A DNA stretch of 64,000 bases, taken from positions 930,001 to 994,000 of the forward strand of contig JAOSKN010000001.1 of the NCBI GenBank assembly GCA_027493525.1. The letters are read 5' to 3'. Of the stretch, positions 8,912-17,846 are shown piece by piece. The position numbers and the translations under genes were made by a program. How positions within the stretch are numbered: the stretch's first letter is position 1; every line of letters starts with the position of its first letter. The notes beneath the pieces were generated by a model that was given only the letters and a program-made list of their open reading frames with translations, had not been told where the DNA came from and did no database searches. This DNA is from Planctomycetota bacterium. Lineage in GTDB: Bacteria; Planctomycetota; SZUA-567; H5-PLA8.

Positions 8912-9658
8912 TCACCGCGCCTCGGAACTCACGTCCACCTTCGCCCCCGTCGCCTCCAGTTCGCCCTGCACCTGCTTGGCGTACGCCTCCTCCAACTCAT
9001 GGAACGTCGCCTGCGGGGGATCGTCCTCGAACGTACAGGCGACGTTCTCAAACACCAGACGCGAGTGCAACACGTCAAAGCAGGCGTTGGACGGTTGCCT
9101 GGAGAGGTCCACGGAGAGCCGATACGCGCCCCGCGGCAGCTCGCGCTCCGCCTTCAACGGGGAGCCGGGCCGGGCCATCTTCGTGCGTAGAGCCGGGTCA
9201 AGCTTGGCGTAGTCGGCGGCGAACCGCTGCTGGTCGGCGATGACCTTCTTGAACTGCTCAATCGGCGTTGGGTGCGTAAGCGCCCATAGCTGTTCGACCC
9301 CGAGCACCACCTTTCGAACGCCCACGACCAGACCGCATAAGGCGGCCACAAGGACAAACCCAAGCACGATCCGCACGCCCCGGCTGGGCGGTTTGCGCGG
9401 GGCCACCCCCAGCGCGACCAGTTCCAACCGCAGCGCCTCAGCCCGCTCGGCCAAGCGCGCCTGCTCCTGCGCCCTCGCGCCAGGCCGACCGCTGAGACGT
9501 CCCATGAGGCGCAATAGGAACCCCTTGCTCAAGAGGCCGAACACGCGGATGCAAAGGGGCAGAGCGCGAAGCGTCCGGACGAGCAGCGTAAGCGTCCCCG
9601 CCCGCGCCGGCCCGCTGGCCTCGACCGCCGCGTCCTTTGTCTTCACCTCAGCGCTCAT
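8912..9658 (-). CDS. Hypothetical membrane-anchored protein
   Basis: The 248-residue protein has an N-terminal Ala-rich region, a charged helical stretch (ARAQEQARLAERAEALRLEL), one clear membrane segment (IVLGFVLVAALCGLVVGV, residues about 97-115), and a soluble C-terminal half with FDVLHSRLVFENVACTFED. I do not recognise a family. The soluble part would sit outside the cytoplasm if the positive-inside rule holds. Its start ATG directly abuts a GGAACTC-type heptad tract, so the tract provides the leader sequence. Composition matches the genome, unlike the AT-rich gene downstream. Confidence 0.55.
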   Translation of the reverse strand: MSAEVKTKDAAVEASGPARAGTLTLLVRTLRALPLCIRVFGLLSKGFLLRLMGRLSGRPGARAQEQARLAERAEALRLELVALGVAPRKPPSRGVRIVLGFVLVAALCGLVVGVRKVVLGVEQLWALTHPTPIEQFKKVIADQQRFAADYAKLDPALRTKMARPGSPLKAERELPRGAYRLSVDLSRQPSNACFDVLHSRLVFENVACTFEDDPPQATFHELEEAYAKQVQGELEATGAKVDVSSEAR

Positions 9659-9660
9659 GC

Positions 9661-9910
9661 GTTCCGAGTTCCGAGGCCCAAGTTCGAGTTCTGGGTACCG
9701 AGGTCTGGGTTCCGAGTTATTAGGATATCTTCCGCCCGCGCGTTGGCCAAGGGGACAGGGCGGATTTGGGGCCGACTCCGCACGGTGGCGGCGAAGGCCC
9801 TGCCCCCCGAACCCGCCGTCAATGCCTGGTGATGTGGTGAACAGGTGCTCCGATCCCGGAGTCCGGATACCGGCCCCAGGCTCCCGCCGTTCCTCAGTCC
9901 TCAGTCCTCT
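9661..9910. repeat. Heptad tracts upstream of the 8912 gene
   Basis: Bases 9661-9718 are degenerate GAGTTCC heptads and 9891-9910 are TCAGTCC heptads. The stretch between them (about 9720-9890) shows no gene or clear motif. Confidence 0.55.
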
Positions 9911-9949
9911 GTTTCCTCGTCTAGACCTCCGACCACTTTAGGGTAATGC

Positions 9950-9967
9950 TTGCTCCACGTGGAGCAA
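9950..9967. promoter_or_regulatory. parS-like palindrome 1
   Basis: TTGCTCCACGTGGAGCAA is a perfect 18-base palindrome. Its central 16 bases match the TGTTCCACGTGGAACA form of the chromosomal parS site at 14 of 16 positions, with symmetric changes at positions 3 and 14. It is followed by TTTTT, so an intrinsic terminator is a competing reading for this copy. Confidence 0.45.
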
Positions 9968-10026
9968 TTTTTCGGTATGTTAATTCCGAGTTACGAAGGC
10001 TACGCGGACCGCCATCCCTACTCTAG

Positions 10027-10046
10027 CGCACAGCGTGCAACATTTT
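10027..10046 (+). repeat. Direct repeat CGCACAGCGTGCAACATTTT, copy 1
   Basis: An identical 20-base copy lies at 10191-10210, 164 bases on. The copies alternate with the two parS-like palindromes, which are 161 bases apart, so a palindrome-plus-repeat module appears duplicated. Confidence 0.7.
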
Positions 10047-10106
10047 TTCAGGTTCCAGGATCGGCCTCCTCCAAAAACCGGAATCCGCGCCCTTCATTTT
10101 AGGGTT

Positions 10107-10132
10107 CCAATTGCTCCACGTGGAGCAATTGG
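10107..10132. promoter_or_regulatory. parS-like palindrome 2, 26-base perfect palindrome
   Basis: The same TTGCTCCACGTGGAGCAA core is extended to a perfect 26-base palindrome by CCAA/TTGG arms. No T-run follows, which makes a terminator unlikely and a dimeric-protein binding site more likely for this copy. Confidence 0.5.
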
Positions 10133-10190
10133 CCGTTACGGCAGGTTTGAGGTTCTAGGTGCGAGAGAAGAGGAGGTAGGAACTAGTAGA

Positions 10191-10210
10191 CGCACAGCGT
10201 GCAACATTTT
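10191..10210 (+). repeat. Direct repeat CGCACAGCGTGCAACATTTT, copy 2
   Basis: Identical to 10027-10046. It lies just upstream of the GCGGGCGAGACGCCCGC hairpins. Confidence 0.7.
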
Positions 10211-10225
10211 GCAGGGCTCTGAGTG

Positions 10226-10450
10226 GGCGGGCGAGACGCCCGCGATACAGCCGGCCGGAGGCCGGCGCTACACCCGGAGTCCGGCTCCCGATTCCCGGCC
10301 CCCGCTTCACGCACCACAGTGCATCTTTTTTAAGCCTCTGCGCAGACTTGGAACCAGACCCAACCATGGGCGCAAGGCTATGTGTGGATGGGACTAATAG
10401 GCGCGCGGGCGAGACGCCCGCGATACAGCCGGCGGGACGCCGGCGCTACG
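10226..10450. repeat. Paired GCGGGCGAGACGCCCGC / GCCGGC hairpins and AAAAAAG motif
   Basis: Two near-identical double hairpins lie at 10226-10271 and 10404-10450; each is a GCGGGCGAGACGCCCGC stem-loop, a GATACA spacer and a GCCGGCN5GCCGGC stem-loop. A partial relative is at 15862-15898. Between them, 10311-10340 carries on the minus strand the GGCTTAAAAAAG-TGCAC motif also found before ftsQ. Confidence 0.65.
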
Positions 10451-10465
10451 ACTCGGAACTCGGAA

Positions 10466-12127
10466 CTACTCCGGACCCCGGGCCTCGGAACTCGTCCCGA
10501 CCATTCCCGCGTCCTGGTGATCTTTGGCGTACTTCAGCCCCGCGCCAATGAAGTCCCGGAAGAGCGGGTGCGGCTGAATCGGGGTGGACTTGAACTCCGG
10601 ATGGAACTGCACCGCCAAAAACCAAGGATGGTCCGCGAGTTCCACGATCTCCACGAGCCGGCCGTCGGGCGAGAGCCCCGAGAAGAGCATCCCGCGGTGC
10701 TCGTACTGCTCCCGGAACTGGTTGTTGAACTCGTAGCGGTGCCGGTGCCGCTCGGAGACCTGCTCGGCCCCGTACGCCGCGCGGGCCTTGGTGTTCTCGG
10801 CCAGCGCGCAGGGGTACGCGCCAAGCCTCATCGTGGCGCCCTTCTGCGTGACCTCGCGCTGGTCGGGCATCAGGTCGATGACGCACTGCGCGGACTTGGG
10901 ATCGAACTCGCCGGAGGTCGCCTCGGTCAGCCCGCAGACGTTGCGCCCGAACTCGATCACGGCCATCTGCATCCCCAGGCACAGCCCGAAGTAGGGGACC
11001 CTGTTCTCGCGCGCGAAGCGGATCGCGGCGATCTTGCCTTCCGCGCCGCGGTGCCCGAAGCCGCCGGGGACGAGGATCCCGTGCGGCTTGATCTTCGCCA
11101 ACCCCTTGACCCCGTTCTTCTTCTCGAGCTCCTCGGCCTCGAGCTGGACGATCTCGACCTTCGACTTGTGCGCGATCCCGGCGTGGCGCAGCGCCTCGTA
11201 GACCGACTTATAGGCGTCCTGGTGCTCGATGTACTTCCCGACCACGGCGACCTTGACGCGGTGCCGCGGGTGCTTGACCGTCTCGACCATGTCGATCCAG
11301 TCGCGGATCCGCGGGCGCCCGACCGGCAGCGAGAGCCGCTCGGCGACCAGCTCGTCGAGCCCCTGCTCGATCAGCATCAGCGGGACCTCGTAGATCGTGT
11401 GGTCCACGTCCTTCTCGACGATGACCGCCTCGCGGTCCACGTTGCAGAAGAGCGCGATCTTCTTCTTGAGTTCGTCGGTGAGCGCCTTCTCGGTGCGGAC
11501 GATCAGGACATCCGGTTGAATGCCGATGCGCCGCAGCTCGCCCACCGACTGCTGCGTGGGTTTCGTCTTCACCTCCCCCGCCGCCTTGATGTACGGGACC
11601 AGCGTGAGGTGCATGTAGAGGCAGTTGCGGCTGTGCAGGTCGTAGCGCAACTGCCGGATCGCCTCCAGGAACGGGAGCGACTCGATATCGCCCACCGTGC
11701 CGCCGATCTCCGTGATCACCACGTCGGTCTCGTCGTCGGCGAGCTTGAGCACGCAGCGCTTGATCTCGTCGGTGACGTGCGGGACGACCTGCACGGTCTT
11801 GCCGAGAAAGTCGCCGCGCCGCTCCTTGGAGATGATCGTCTGGTAGATCTGGCCGGTGGTGTAGTTGCTGTCGCGGGTCACGAAATCGCCGCTGAAGCGC
11901 TCGTAATGGCCCAGGTCGAGGTCGGTCTCGGCGCCGTCCTCGGTGACGTAGACCTCGCCGTGCTCGTACGGGTTCATCGTGCCGGGGTCCACGTTGAGGT
12001 ACGGGTCGAGCTTCTGGAGCTTCACCTTCAGCCCCATGCGCTTCAGCAGCAGCCCGACCGCCGCGGTGGTCAGCCCCTTCCCGAGGGACGAGACCACGCC
12101 GCCGGTGACGAAGATGTGTTTGGCCAT
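10466..12127 (-). CDS. pyrG: CTP synthase
   Basis: The 553-residue enzyme aminates UTP to CTP with glutamine, using ATP, in the cytosol. The N-terminal synthetase domain shows the [10 protein letters not shown] loop (9-18) and the [11 protein letters not shown] segment (140-150). The C-terminal class I glutamine amidotransferase domain has the nucleophile Cys383 in FGLCLGMQ and the His509/Glu511 pair in QFHPEF. Length is normal for the family. The ATG at 12127 has GGAG eight bases upstream. It lies downstream of kdsB on the same strand, separated by a heptad tract; the pairing fits as CTP is the co-substrate of KdsB. Confidence 0.97.
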   Translation of the reverse strand: MAKHIFVTGGVVSSLGKGLTTAAVGLLLKRMGLKVKLQKLDPYLNVDPGTMNPYEHGEVYVTEDGAETDLDLGHYERFSGDFVTRDSNYTTGQIYQTIISKERRGDFLGKTVQVVPHVTDEIKRCVLKLADDETDVVITEIGGTVGDIESLPFLEAIRQLRYDLHSRNCLYMHLTLVPYIKAAGEVKTKPTQQSVGELRRIGIQPDVLIVRTEKALTDELKKKIALFCNVDREAVIVEKDVDHTIYEVPLMLIEQGLDELVAERLSLPVGRPRIRDWIDMVETVKHPRHRVKVAVVGKYIEHQDAYKSVYEALRHAGIAHKSKVEIVQLEAEELEKKNGVKGLAKIKPHGILVPGGFGHRGAEGKIAAIRFARENRVPYFGLCLGMQMAVIEFGRNVCGLTEATSGEFDPKSAQCVIDLMPDQREVTQKGATMRLGAYPCALAENTKARAAYGAEQVSERHRHRYEFNNQFREQYEHRGMLFSGLSPDGRLVEIVELADHPWFLAVQFHPEFKSTPIQPHPLFRDFIGAGLKYAKDHQDAGMVGTSSEARGPE

Positions 12128-12149
12128 TGTTCGCTCCGCGAAAGCTCCG

Positions 12150-12215
12150 AGTTCCCGGTTCCGAGTTCCCAGTTGCTAAGGTGTTGTCCTTCTCAGTTCT
12201 CAGTTCTCAGTCCTG
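12150..12215. repeat. GAGTTCC and TTCTCAG heptad tracts
   Basis: The pyrG-kdsB gap holds degenerate GAGTTCC units (about 12157-12176) and an exact three-unit TTCTCAG tandem (12190-12213) that reaches to the kdsB stop codon. Confidence 0.65.
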
Positions 12216-12218
12216 CCG

Positions 12219-13118
12219 TCAGTGTCCGTAAAACGTCGCGTCCTTGTCCATCCACTCCGCGTGGAAATCCGCGAGGTCGCGGCCGGTTGGCAACGCGCCG
12301 CCCTGGGCCTGGAAACGCTCGACGAAGGCGTCGTAATCCTCCGGCGTATCGATCCCCGGCGGGTGCTTGTCCACCAGGCGCACGGCGATCTTGTAACCGT
12401 GGTCCAGCACGCGAAGCTGTTCGAGCTTCTCCATCCGTTCGTGATGCGAGGGCTTCAGCGCGGTCAGCTCGAAGAGGAAATCCTTGCGGTACGCGTACAG
12501 CCCCAGGTGATGATACCCGAAGATGCGGCGGCGCTGGCCGGCGGCGTCGAGCGCGTGGTAGCCGTCCTTCACCTCGTACGGCTCGCGGACGAACGGGATC
12601 GGCGCGCGGCTGAAGTACAGCGCGTGCCCGGAACGGTCCACGACGACCTTGACGACGTTGGGCTTGCGCCAGGCGGCCTCGTCGAAGAGCGGCGTGGCGA
12701 GGGTGCTCATGGGCGCGGGATCGGGCGGGAAGGAGGCGCCGTCCGGAGCGGTTCCGCCCGTCAGCACGCGCGCCGCCTTCGCCAGGGCCTCGGGATCGAC
12801 CTCGGGCTCGTCGGCCTGAAGGTTGACGACGACGTCCTCGGCCAGATCCTTGGCCGCCGCGGCGACGCGGTCGGTGCCGGAAGGCAGCGCCGGATCGGTC
12901 ATCACGGCGTCGGCGCGGGCGCGGCGGGCGGCCTTGAGCAGTTCGGCGTCGTCGCAGGCAACCAGCACGGTGGTGAAGAGTTCCGGATGCGCGTCGCGCG
13001 CGGCGAGCGCGCGGTCGATGGTGTGCTCCAGGAGCGCCCGGCCGGTGCGGTCCAAAAGGAGCTTTCGCGGCAGGCGGGTCGAGGCCAGCCGCGCAGGCAA
13101 GACGATCGCGACGGACAT
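12219..13118 (-). CDS. kdsB: 3-deoxy-manno-octulosonate cytidylyltransferase (CMP-Kdo synthetase)
   Basis: This 299-residue protein activates Kdo with CTP for lipid A-core assembly. The nucleotidyltransferase motif VLPARLASTRLPRKLL is at the N-terminus, followed by SGTDRVAAA and the NLQADEPEVDP metal/nucleotide-binding segment, and GYHHLGLYAYRKDFL later. I chose the ATG at 13118 because GGGGAGCC lies just upstream; a longer frame adds an Arg-rich leader with no family match. It is about 45 residues longer than E. coli KdsB, with the excess mainly in a Pro-rich insertion near residues 120-135. Its presence argues for LPS in this organism. Confidence 0.93.
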   Translation of the reverse strand: MSVAIVLPARLASTRLPRKLLLDRTGRALLEHTIDRALAARDAHPELFTTVLVACDDAELLKAARRARADAVMTDPALPSGTDRVAAAAKDLAEDVVVNLQADEPEVDPEALAKAARVLTGGTAPDGASFPPDPAPMSTLATPLFDEAAWRKPNVVKVVVDRSGHALYFSRAPIPFVREPYEVKDGYHALDAAGQRRRIFGYHHLGLYAYRKDFLFELTALKPSHHERMEKLEQLRVLDHGYKIAVRLVDKHPPGIDTPEDYDAFVERFQAQGGALPTGRDLADFHAEWMDKDATFYGH

Positions 13119-13268
13119 GAGGCTCCCCGTGAGTTCCCGGCGGCGCGGCGCCAAACCCTACGGGGAAACGTTTGTACCTGATTTTTCCGCCCGGGGCAAC
13201 CCGAGCGCGAGATTCGTGCTGGCGTGGAGGCGATTCGCTAACAATTGGCGTGGGGGCGAGTTACGGCA

Positions 13269-13670
13269 TCAAAATCGGCGCGTGCGCTTCCGCGTCGTCC
13301 CCAGCGGCGGGGTCGTGCGCCCGCGGATCGGGCGCAGGGCGCGGGAGGTGGACTTGGAACCCGGGTCGCGCGCCGAGCCGTCTTCGTCTTCAGCCCGAGC
13401 TTCGGCCTGCTCCGCGGCGGCCTCGCGCCGCCTCCGCGCGTCACTACGCGGCCGGGAGCGCCGCAGCGCGCGCCCGCGCCGCAGTTCCACGCTGCTGTTC
13501 TCGGCAGGTTCGTAAGGCTTCCAGAAGACGACCCAGATCGCGCCGAGGTAACTCAGCAGCCCGCCCGCCAGCGCGCCGTGCCATGCCTTGCGCCCCTTCG
13601 ACGCGGCCAGGCACGTCGCCAGCGCCGCCGGGAGCACGCAGAACAGCCCGATGCCGACAAGATACCCCAT
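13269..13670 (-). CDS. Small membrane protein with Arg-rich tail
   Basis: Two hydrophobic segments (GYLVGIGLFCVLPAALATCL and WHGALAGGLLSYLGAIWVVFW) are followed by an extremely basic, low-complexity tail. The ATG at 13670 has AAGGG upstream; a GTG 15 bases earlier is possible. The membrane part looks like a genuine two-helix hairpin protein. The tail from about residue 65 may be a frameshift product, as its composition changes abruptly at VELRRGRALRR. Function unknown. Confidence 0.45.
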   Translation of the reverse strand: MGYLVGIGLFCVLPAALATCLAASKGRKAWHGALAGGLLSYLGAIWVVFWKPYEPAENSSVELRRGRALRRSRPRSDARRRREAAAEQAEARAEDEDGSARDPGSKSTSRALRPIRGRTTPPLGTTRKRTRRF

Positions 13671-13734
13671 CGCCTGACCCTTCACGCCTGGCCTTCATCA
13701 ACTTACATCATGGTAGGCGATTTAAGGGCTTGGT

Positions 13735-13840
13735 CAATACGGCGGGTTCCGGGTTCTGAAGCCGGGTTTCCGAGCCGCGCCATGCCCGGACCGAATGATC
13801 CCAGAGCCTCCGCTTCTCGGAACTCGGAACTCGGAACTCG
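13735..13840. repeat. GGGTTCC and CTCGGAA heptads ending at the lactonase stop codon
   Basis: Degenerate GGGTTCC units lie at about 13742-13770 and a clean three-and-a-half-unit CTCGGAA tract at 13816-13840. The tract ends exactly where the lactonase stop codon begins. Confidence 0.7.
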
Positions 13841-14920
13841 CTACACCCCAAAGGCGATGCAAACCGGCTTGGCGACCTGCGTCACCTTGCCGGCGGGCGT
13901 GAGGCGCGCGCCGTCGTCGTCGAGGCGGAAGCTGACGATGGAGTCGCTGTTCTGGTTGGCGGCGAGCAGGAACTGGCCGTCCGGATCGAGCGCGAAGTTG
14001 CGCGGGCACTGGCCCTTGGTGGATTCGTGCATGACGTGGGCGAGCTTCCCGGTCGCCGAATCGATGGCGTAGACGACGATGCTGTCGTGGCCTCGGTTGG
14101 AGCCGTAGACGAAGCGCCCGTTGGGATGGACGTGGATGTCGGCGCACGTGTCCTTGTCGGTGACCTCGGTGCCGGCGGGGAGCGCGGCGACGGTCTGCAG
14201 TTCGGTCAGCGCGCCGAACTCGGCGTCGTAGCCGAAGACGGTGAGCGTGCAGTCGAGTTCGTTGATCACGTAGGCGAAGCGGCCGTCGGGATGGAAGGCC
14301 ATGTGACGCGGCCCGGCGCCGGGATGCAGCCGCGCGAAGGGCGGCTCGTTCGGTTCCAGCGTGCCTTCGCCCGGATCGACGCGGTACGAAAGGACTTTAT
14401 CGATGCCCAAGTCGCAGGTGAAAACGAACTTATTGGTCGGGTCGAAGGTCGAGGAGTGCGCGAAGGCGCGCTGCTGGCGCTTGGGGTGCGGCCCCGAGCC
14501 CTCGTGCTGGCTGAAGCCGCTGGCTCCGCCCAGGCTCCCGTCGGACTGGATGGGAAAGAGCGCCACGCTCCCGCCGCTGTAATTGCTGGCCGCGACGCAG
14601 CGGCCGGAGCGGTCCACGCTGACGTGGCAGGTGCCGGGCCCCTTGGTGACCTGGCGGTTGAGGAACCGGAGCGAGCCTTCGGAGCCGATCTCGAAGGCGG
14701 CGAGCGTGCCGGTCTTCTCGCCCTCCCAGTTGCCGACCTCGCCCACCGCGTAGAGGTGCTTCCCGCGCGGGTGCAGGGCGAGGAAGGTCGGGTTCTGCGT
14801 CTCGGCCGCCAGGCGCAGATCGTTCAGCGCGCCGGTCTCGGAATCGTACCGCGCGGCGTAAATGCCCTTGCTTCCGCCGCCGGTGTAAGTGCCGATGTAA
14901 ACGAGCCGCGAGTCGGCCAT
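13841..14920 (-). CDS. Lactonase family protein, 6-phosphogluconolactonase type (7-bladed propeller)
   Basis: The 359-residue protein has repeating propeller-blade motifs such as FLALHPRGKHLYAVGE, HVSVDRSGRCVAASNYSGG, HMAFHPDGRFAYVINEL, DIHVHPNGRFVYGSNRG and NFALDPDGQFLLAANQ. This is the YbhE/Pgl family (Pfam Lactonase), whose members hydrolyse 6-phosphogluconolactone or related lactones. The conserved HxxF/HPxGxxxY pattern and SNRG segment fit the 6-phosphogluconolactonase branch. No signal peptide is seen, so it is cytosolic. Flanks are repeats, so it is probably a single-gene unit. Exact substrate is inferred. Confidence 0.82.
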   Translation of the reverse strand: MADSRLVYIGTYTGGGSKGIYAARYDSETGALNDLRLAAETQNPTFLALHPRGKHLYAVGEVGNWEGEKTGTLAAFEIGSEGSLRFLNRQVTKGPGTCHVSVDRSGRCVAASNYSGGSVALFPIQSDGSLGGASGFSQHEGSGPHPKRQQRAFAHSSTFDPTNKFVFTCDLGIDKVLSYRVDPGEGTLEPNEPPFARLHPGAGPRHMAFHPDGRFAYVINELDCTLTVFGYDAEFGALTELQTVAALPAGTEVTDKDTCADIHVHPNGRFVYGSNRGHDSIVVYAIDSATGKLAHVMHESTKGQCPRNFALDPDGQFLLAANQNSDSIVSFRLDDDGARLTPAGKVTQVAKPVCIAFGV

Positions 14921-15369
14921 GGCGTACGCTCCTCGAGTTGGAGGGTAAAAGACACATCATAGCCCGGATACTCGGAAGGGAAAACGCAGACCGGAGAATT
15001 CTTGGCCTGCTGTGCTTCACCACGGAGGCACGGAGACACGGAGAACAGCAATACCAAGCGTTGATAGGCGGAGGATCGTGTCTTGCGGCGAACCTCCAAG
15101 CCCGAAGGGCTTGGATACATCAGCCCAGGGTTGGCGCGCAGCGCCTACTCTGGGTAAGTGCCGCCCCCCTGGACAACCCTGAAAGGGTTGAATAGCGCGT
15201 GGTGGGCATAATTTGTACGCATCACACTACGAGGCAACCCTTACAGGGTTGCGCTTCTTAACCGGATCGCAACCCAGGGTAGGCGCTCCGCGCCAACCCT
15301 GGGCTAGGATATGCAAGCCCTTCGGGCTAAAAAGGGATTTCAGGTAGACTGCGCGGAAGCGGAGGCCTC
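14921..15369. mobile_element. Palindromic insertion with about 58-base imperfect terminal inverted repeats
   Basis: A CACGGAG tract lies at 15018-15047. From 15096 to 15330 there is an inverted-repeat element: CCAAGCCCGAAGGGCTTGG and CAGCCCAGGGTTGGCGCG on the left are mirrored by CGCGCCAACCCTGGGCT and CAAGCCCTTCGGGCT on the right. Between them are two ACCCTGAAAGGGT/ACCCTTACAGGGT hairpins. No transposase is encoded. It looks like a non-autonomous, REP-doublet or MITE-like unit; the remainder of the gap shows nothing else. Confidence 0.6.
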
Positions 15370-15861
15370 ATGGATTCAATCCGTCTGCAACAACTCAACG
15401 GCGCCGTGGCCTTCCTGCTGCGGCAGGACTTCTACGCGCACACCCTGACGCGCTTGAAGGGCGACCTGCGACAGAGCGCGGAGCCCTTCGTCTGGGCCAC
15501 CTTCCCGCTCGATGCCTTCCCCTGCCCGCTGCCGGAAGACATCAAGTCGTGCTGGATCTTCCACCTGAAAGGCAACGTGCCCTCCGGCGCGCATTACCAT
15601 CCCAACAGCGTCCAGCACATGATTGCGATCGATGGAGGCGGCATGTCGCTCGTCGGCGGTGAGCGGCGCGCGATGGTTCCCTTCGGCTCGCCCGGGCGGA
15701 GCCTCGAAGAACTCTGGTACGTCATCCCCCAGGGCGTGCCACACGAGTTCACGCCCGAGGGCGAGGCGCTGACGGTCGTCTCGTTCCATACCTGCGCGGC
15801 GGACGAGTTGGAAGAGGTCGCGTGCGGGTCGGGCGGGAAGCGCTTGTACGAAGGAACCTGA
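15370..15861 (+). CDS. Cupin-fold protein of unknown function
   Basis: The 163-residue protein has GAHYHPNSVQHMIAIDGGG in the middle and WYVIPQGVPHEFTPEGEALTV later, the two His-containing motifs expected for a single cupin barrel that binds a metal. GGAGG lies six bases before the ATG. The N-terminal 50 residues are helical (LQQLNGAVAFLLRQDFYAHTL). The enzyme or sensor role is not clear. It stands alone between repeat elements, and is convergent with the DUF4139 gene. Confidence 0.65.
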   Translation: MDSIRLQQLNGAVAFLLRQDFYAHTLTRLKGDLRQSAEPFVWATFPLDAFPCPLPEDIKSCWIFHLKGNVPSGAHYHPNSVQHMIAIDGGGMSLVGGERRAMVPFGSPGRSLEELWYVIPQGVPHEFTPEGEALTVVSFHTCAADELEEVACGSGGKRLYEGT

Positions 15862-15910
15862 CGCCCGCGGTACGATCCGACGGCCGGCGCTACGGACGGG
15901 CGCAGGATCG

Positions 15911-15948
15911 CAATCCAAATTCCGGAATTCCAATCCAACATCCAACCC
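15911..15948. repeat. AATCCAA heptad tract
   Basis: Degenerate 7-base units of the AATCCAA/CATCCAA type fill the gap up to the stop codon of the DUF4139 gene. Confidence 0.55.
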
Positions 15949-15949
15949 G

Positions 15950-17758
15950 TCACGGCACGTAGATCGTGAACTCGAAGGCGAGCTTCTTCGTCTCGCCGGG
16001 CTTCAGTTCCAGATCCCAGCTCAGGTCGCTGTGATTGTTCAGCTCGCGGTAGTTCGAGTTGCCCCAGTCGGCGTTCCGGAAGTCGTTGACGACGACCTTG
16101 CCGGCGTCAGAGGCGTTTTCGGCGCGACCGCCCAGGGAGACCGTGACGCGGGTGCGCGAGAGTTCACGGCGCTGGTTGGTGACGGTGACCGTCGCGCGCT
16201 TGCGGACCTCGGCGTACTGGTTGCGATTCCAGGAGATCGCGTTGGCGCGGCGCGAGAGTTCCTCCTCCTCGAAGCTCCCGCACATGTCCACCGCCACCGT
16301 GACCGGCAGCAGTACCCGCCCGCCGGCGGGGGTGTAGGTGAGCAGGTCCTGGCCCAGGGGCAGGCGTTCCTGAAGGATCAGCGCGGCGCCGGTGGTCCAC
16401 GGCGCGGCGCTGGCGTTGGCCAGTTCGAGCTGGTGCCAGACCTGGTTCTCCTCCAGCTTGAGGGGCGAGCCGGCGTTGGCGGCCTGGCCGTCGGAGCGGA
16501 GCACGCCGCCGGACTGCCCGTCGCGGACGACCTTCACGTCCATGGTGTAGAGGTGGCGGAGCGGAGCGGCGAGTTGCCAGAGCGGCACGGTGGCGCGCGC
16601 GCCTTTCTTCAGCGCCAGGCGCTTGGCCTGGTAGACGAACAGGTCCTGGGACTGCGCGGCGGCCAGTTCGGGGGCGAGGTTCAGCGCGGCCCCGCCGTCC
16701 CCGGCGGCAGGGGCTTGATGCTCGCGCGCGCGGAGCTGGAAGGTGGAATTGCTGTAGGACTGCCCCATCAGGTTCGGCGCGGCGCCGGCGAGCGCCTGGC
16801 GCAGCGTGGCCTCGAGCGTCAGCGGCGAGACGGTCTGCTTGAAGCGGAAGTTCGGCACGCCGACGACCAGGTCCACGGCTGCGTCGAAGTCCTCGGCCTC
16901 GTTGATCACCTCGCCCTGCAGCGCGAGCTGCGCCTCCTTGTCGAGCGGCCCGCTGATGCGGTAGGTGGGGATCCAGCGCACGCCTTCGGTGAAGTAGAGC
17001 ACGCGCAGGCTCACGGCCTTCCCCGCGGCTTCCGCACCGAGGTCGAAGCTGAGGCGCTTCGTTCGCGCCTCGACTTCCTCCCGCCGCTTCATCTTCGTGA
17101 CGATCTCGGGCCCCAGCAGCGTGCGGATCTCGGAGACCGGCTGAATCACGCGGCCCTTCTCGGTCTGGACGACGACCAGCAGCCCGCCGCGCGGGACCAG
17201 TTCGCGCGTGCGCTCCGTCCGGCCGTCCTCTTCCGTCACGCGTACGCCGGCGGGGCGCGCCCCGAATTGTCGGATGGCCGAGCGGGCCGGGTCGTCGATC
17301 TCGCGGGGCTTCGATTCCTCCGGCGGCAGGTCGAGGACCTCGACGATCGTCCCGGAGACGTCCACGGCGTTCTCGCGCGAGAGGCCCAGCGTGACGGCTT
17401 TCCCCGTATTCGCGCGGAGCAGTTCCACGAGCGTGGTGCAGGCGGTCTCCTCCTCGCGGATCGACTTCGTCTCGACCCACTCCGCGCGCATGCCCAGCGC
17501 CTGGCCGTCCTCGGAGGCCGCCCAGAACGTGCCTAGCACCGCGCCGTCGGGCACGCTTTCGGTGAAGACGCGCCCTTCTCCGTCGGCTGTGCCCGCGGCC
17601 TTTTTAATGAAAAGCGCGAAGCCGTCCTTGAAGACGACGACGCGGTCGGTGGTAAGCGCGAGCCGGCCCGGCGCGGCGAGAACCTCCCCCGCCCGACCCG
17701 TCCCGGCGGCCAGGCCGGCACAGAGGATCAGGAGACACGTCGTTCGCGGCGCACGCAT
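15950..17758 (-). CDS. DUF4139 domain-containing exported protein
   Basis: The 602-residue protein begins at the ATG 17758, which has AAGGAG about ten bases upstream, and has a clean signal peptide (TTCLLILCAGLAAGTGRAG). The C-terminal two thirds match DUF4139 architecture: RVLYFTEGVRWIPTYRI, ALQGEVINEAEDFDAAVDLVVG, and a closing DLSWDLELKPGETKKLAFEFTIYVP. This fold is found in secreted proteins such as the mucoidy-inhibitor MuiA-like group; biochemical function is not established. A longer open frame upstream runs through a repeat and is not part of the gene. It is convergent with the cupin gene and downstream of the transporter on the same strand. Confidence 0.78.
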   Translation of the reverse strand: MRAPRTTCLLILCAGLAAGTGRAGEVLAAPGRLALTTDRVVVFKDGFALFIKKAAGTADGEGRVFTESVPDGAVLGTFWAASEDGQALGMRAEWVETKSIREEETACTTLVELLRANTGKAVTLGLSRENAVDVSGTIVEVLDLPPEESKPREIDDPARSAIRQFGARPAGVRVTEEDGRTERTRELVPRGGLLVVVQTEKGRVIQPVSEIRTLLGPEIVTKMKRREEVEARTKRLSFDLGAEAAGKAVSLRVLYFTEGVRWIPTYRISGPLDKEAQLALQGEVINEAEDFDAAVDLVVGVPNFRFKQTVSPLTLEATLRQALAGAAPNLMGQSYSNSTFQLRAREHQAPAAGDGGAALNLAPELAAAQSQDLFVYQAKRLALKKGARATVPLWQLAAPLRHLYTMDVKVVRDGQSGGVLRSDGQAANAGSPLKLEENQVWHQLELANASAAPWTTGAALILQERLPLGQDLLTYTPAGGRVLLPVTVAVDMCGSFEEEELSRRANAISWNRNQYAEVRKRATVTVTNQRRELSRTRVTVSLGGRAENASDAGKVVVNDFRNADWGNSNYRELNNHSDLSWDLELKPGETKKLAFEFTIYVP

Positions 17759-17846
17759 GAGTATGCTCCTTGATCGAGGATCGCCTACACAGGTTTTACA
17801 GGCTGCCGCGCGGATCGGACGTAAGAAAGGTGTAAAGAGTTCAACG

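Noticed and set aside
9950..9967. Only an intrinsic terminator
   Set aside because: A T-run follows this copy, but the second, longer palindrome has none and both share a parS-like core, so a protein site was preferred; the terminator reading is kept as an alternative.
13172..13759. Plus-strand Arg/Ala/Pro-rich frames near 13.2-14.0 kb
   Set aside because: They overlap the small membrane-protein gene and lactonase on the opposite strand and have no recognisable domain.
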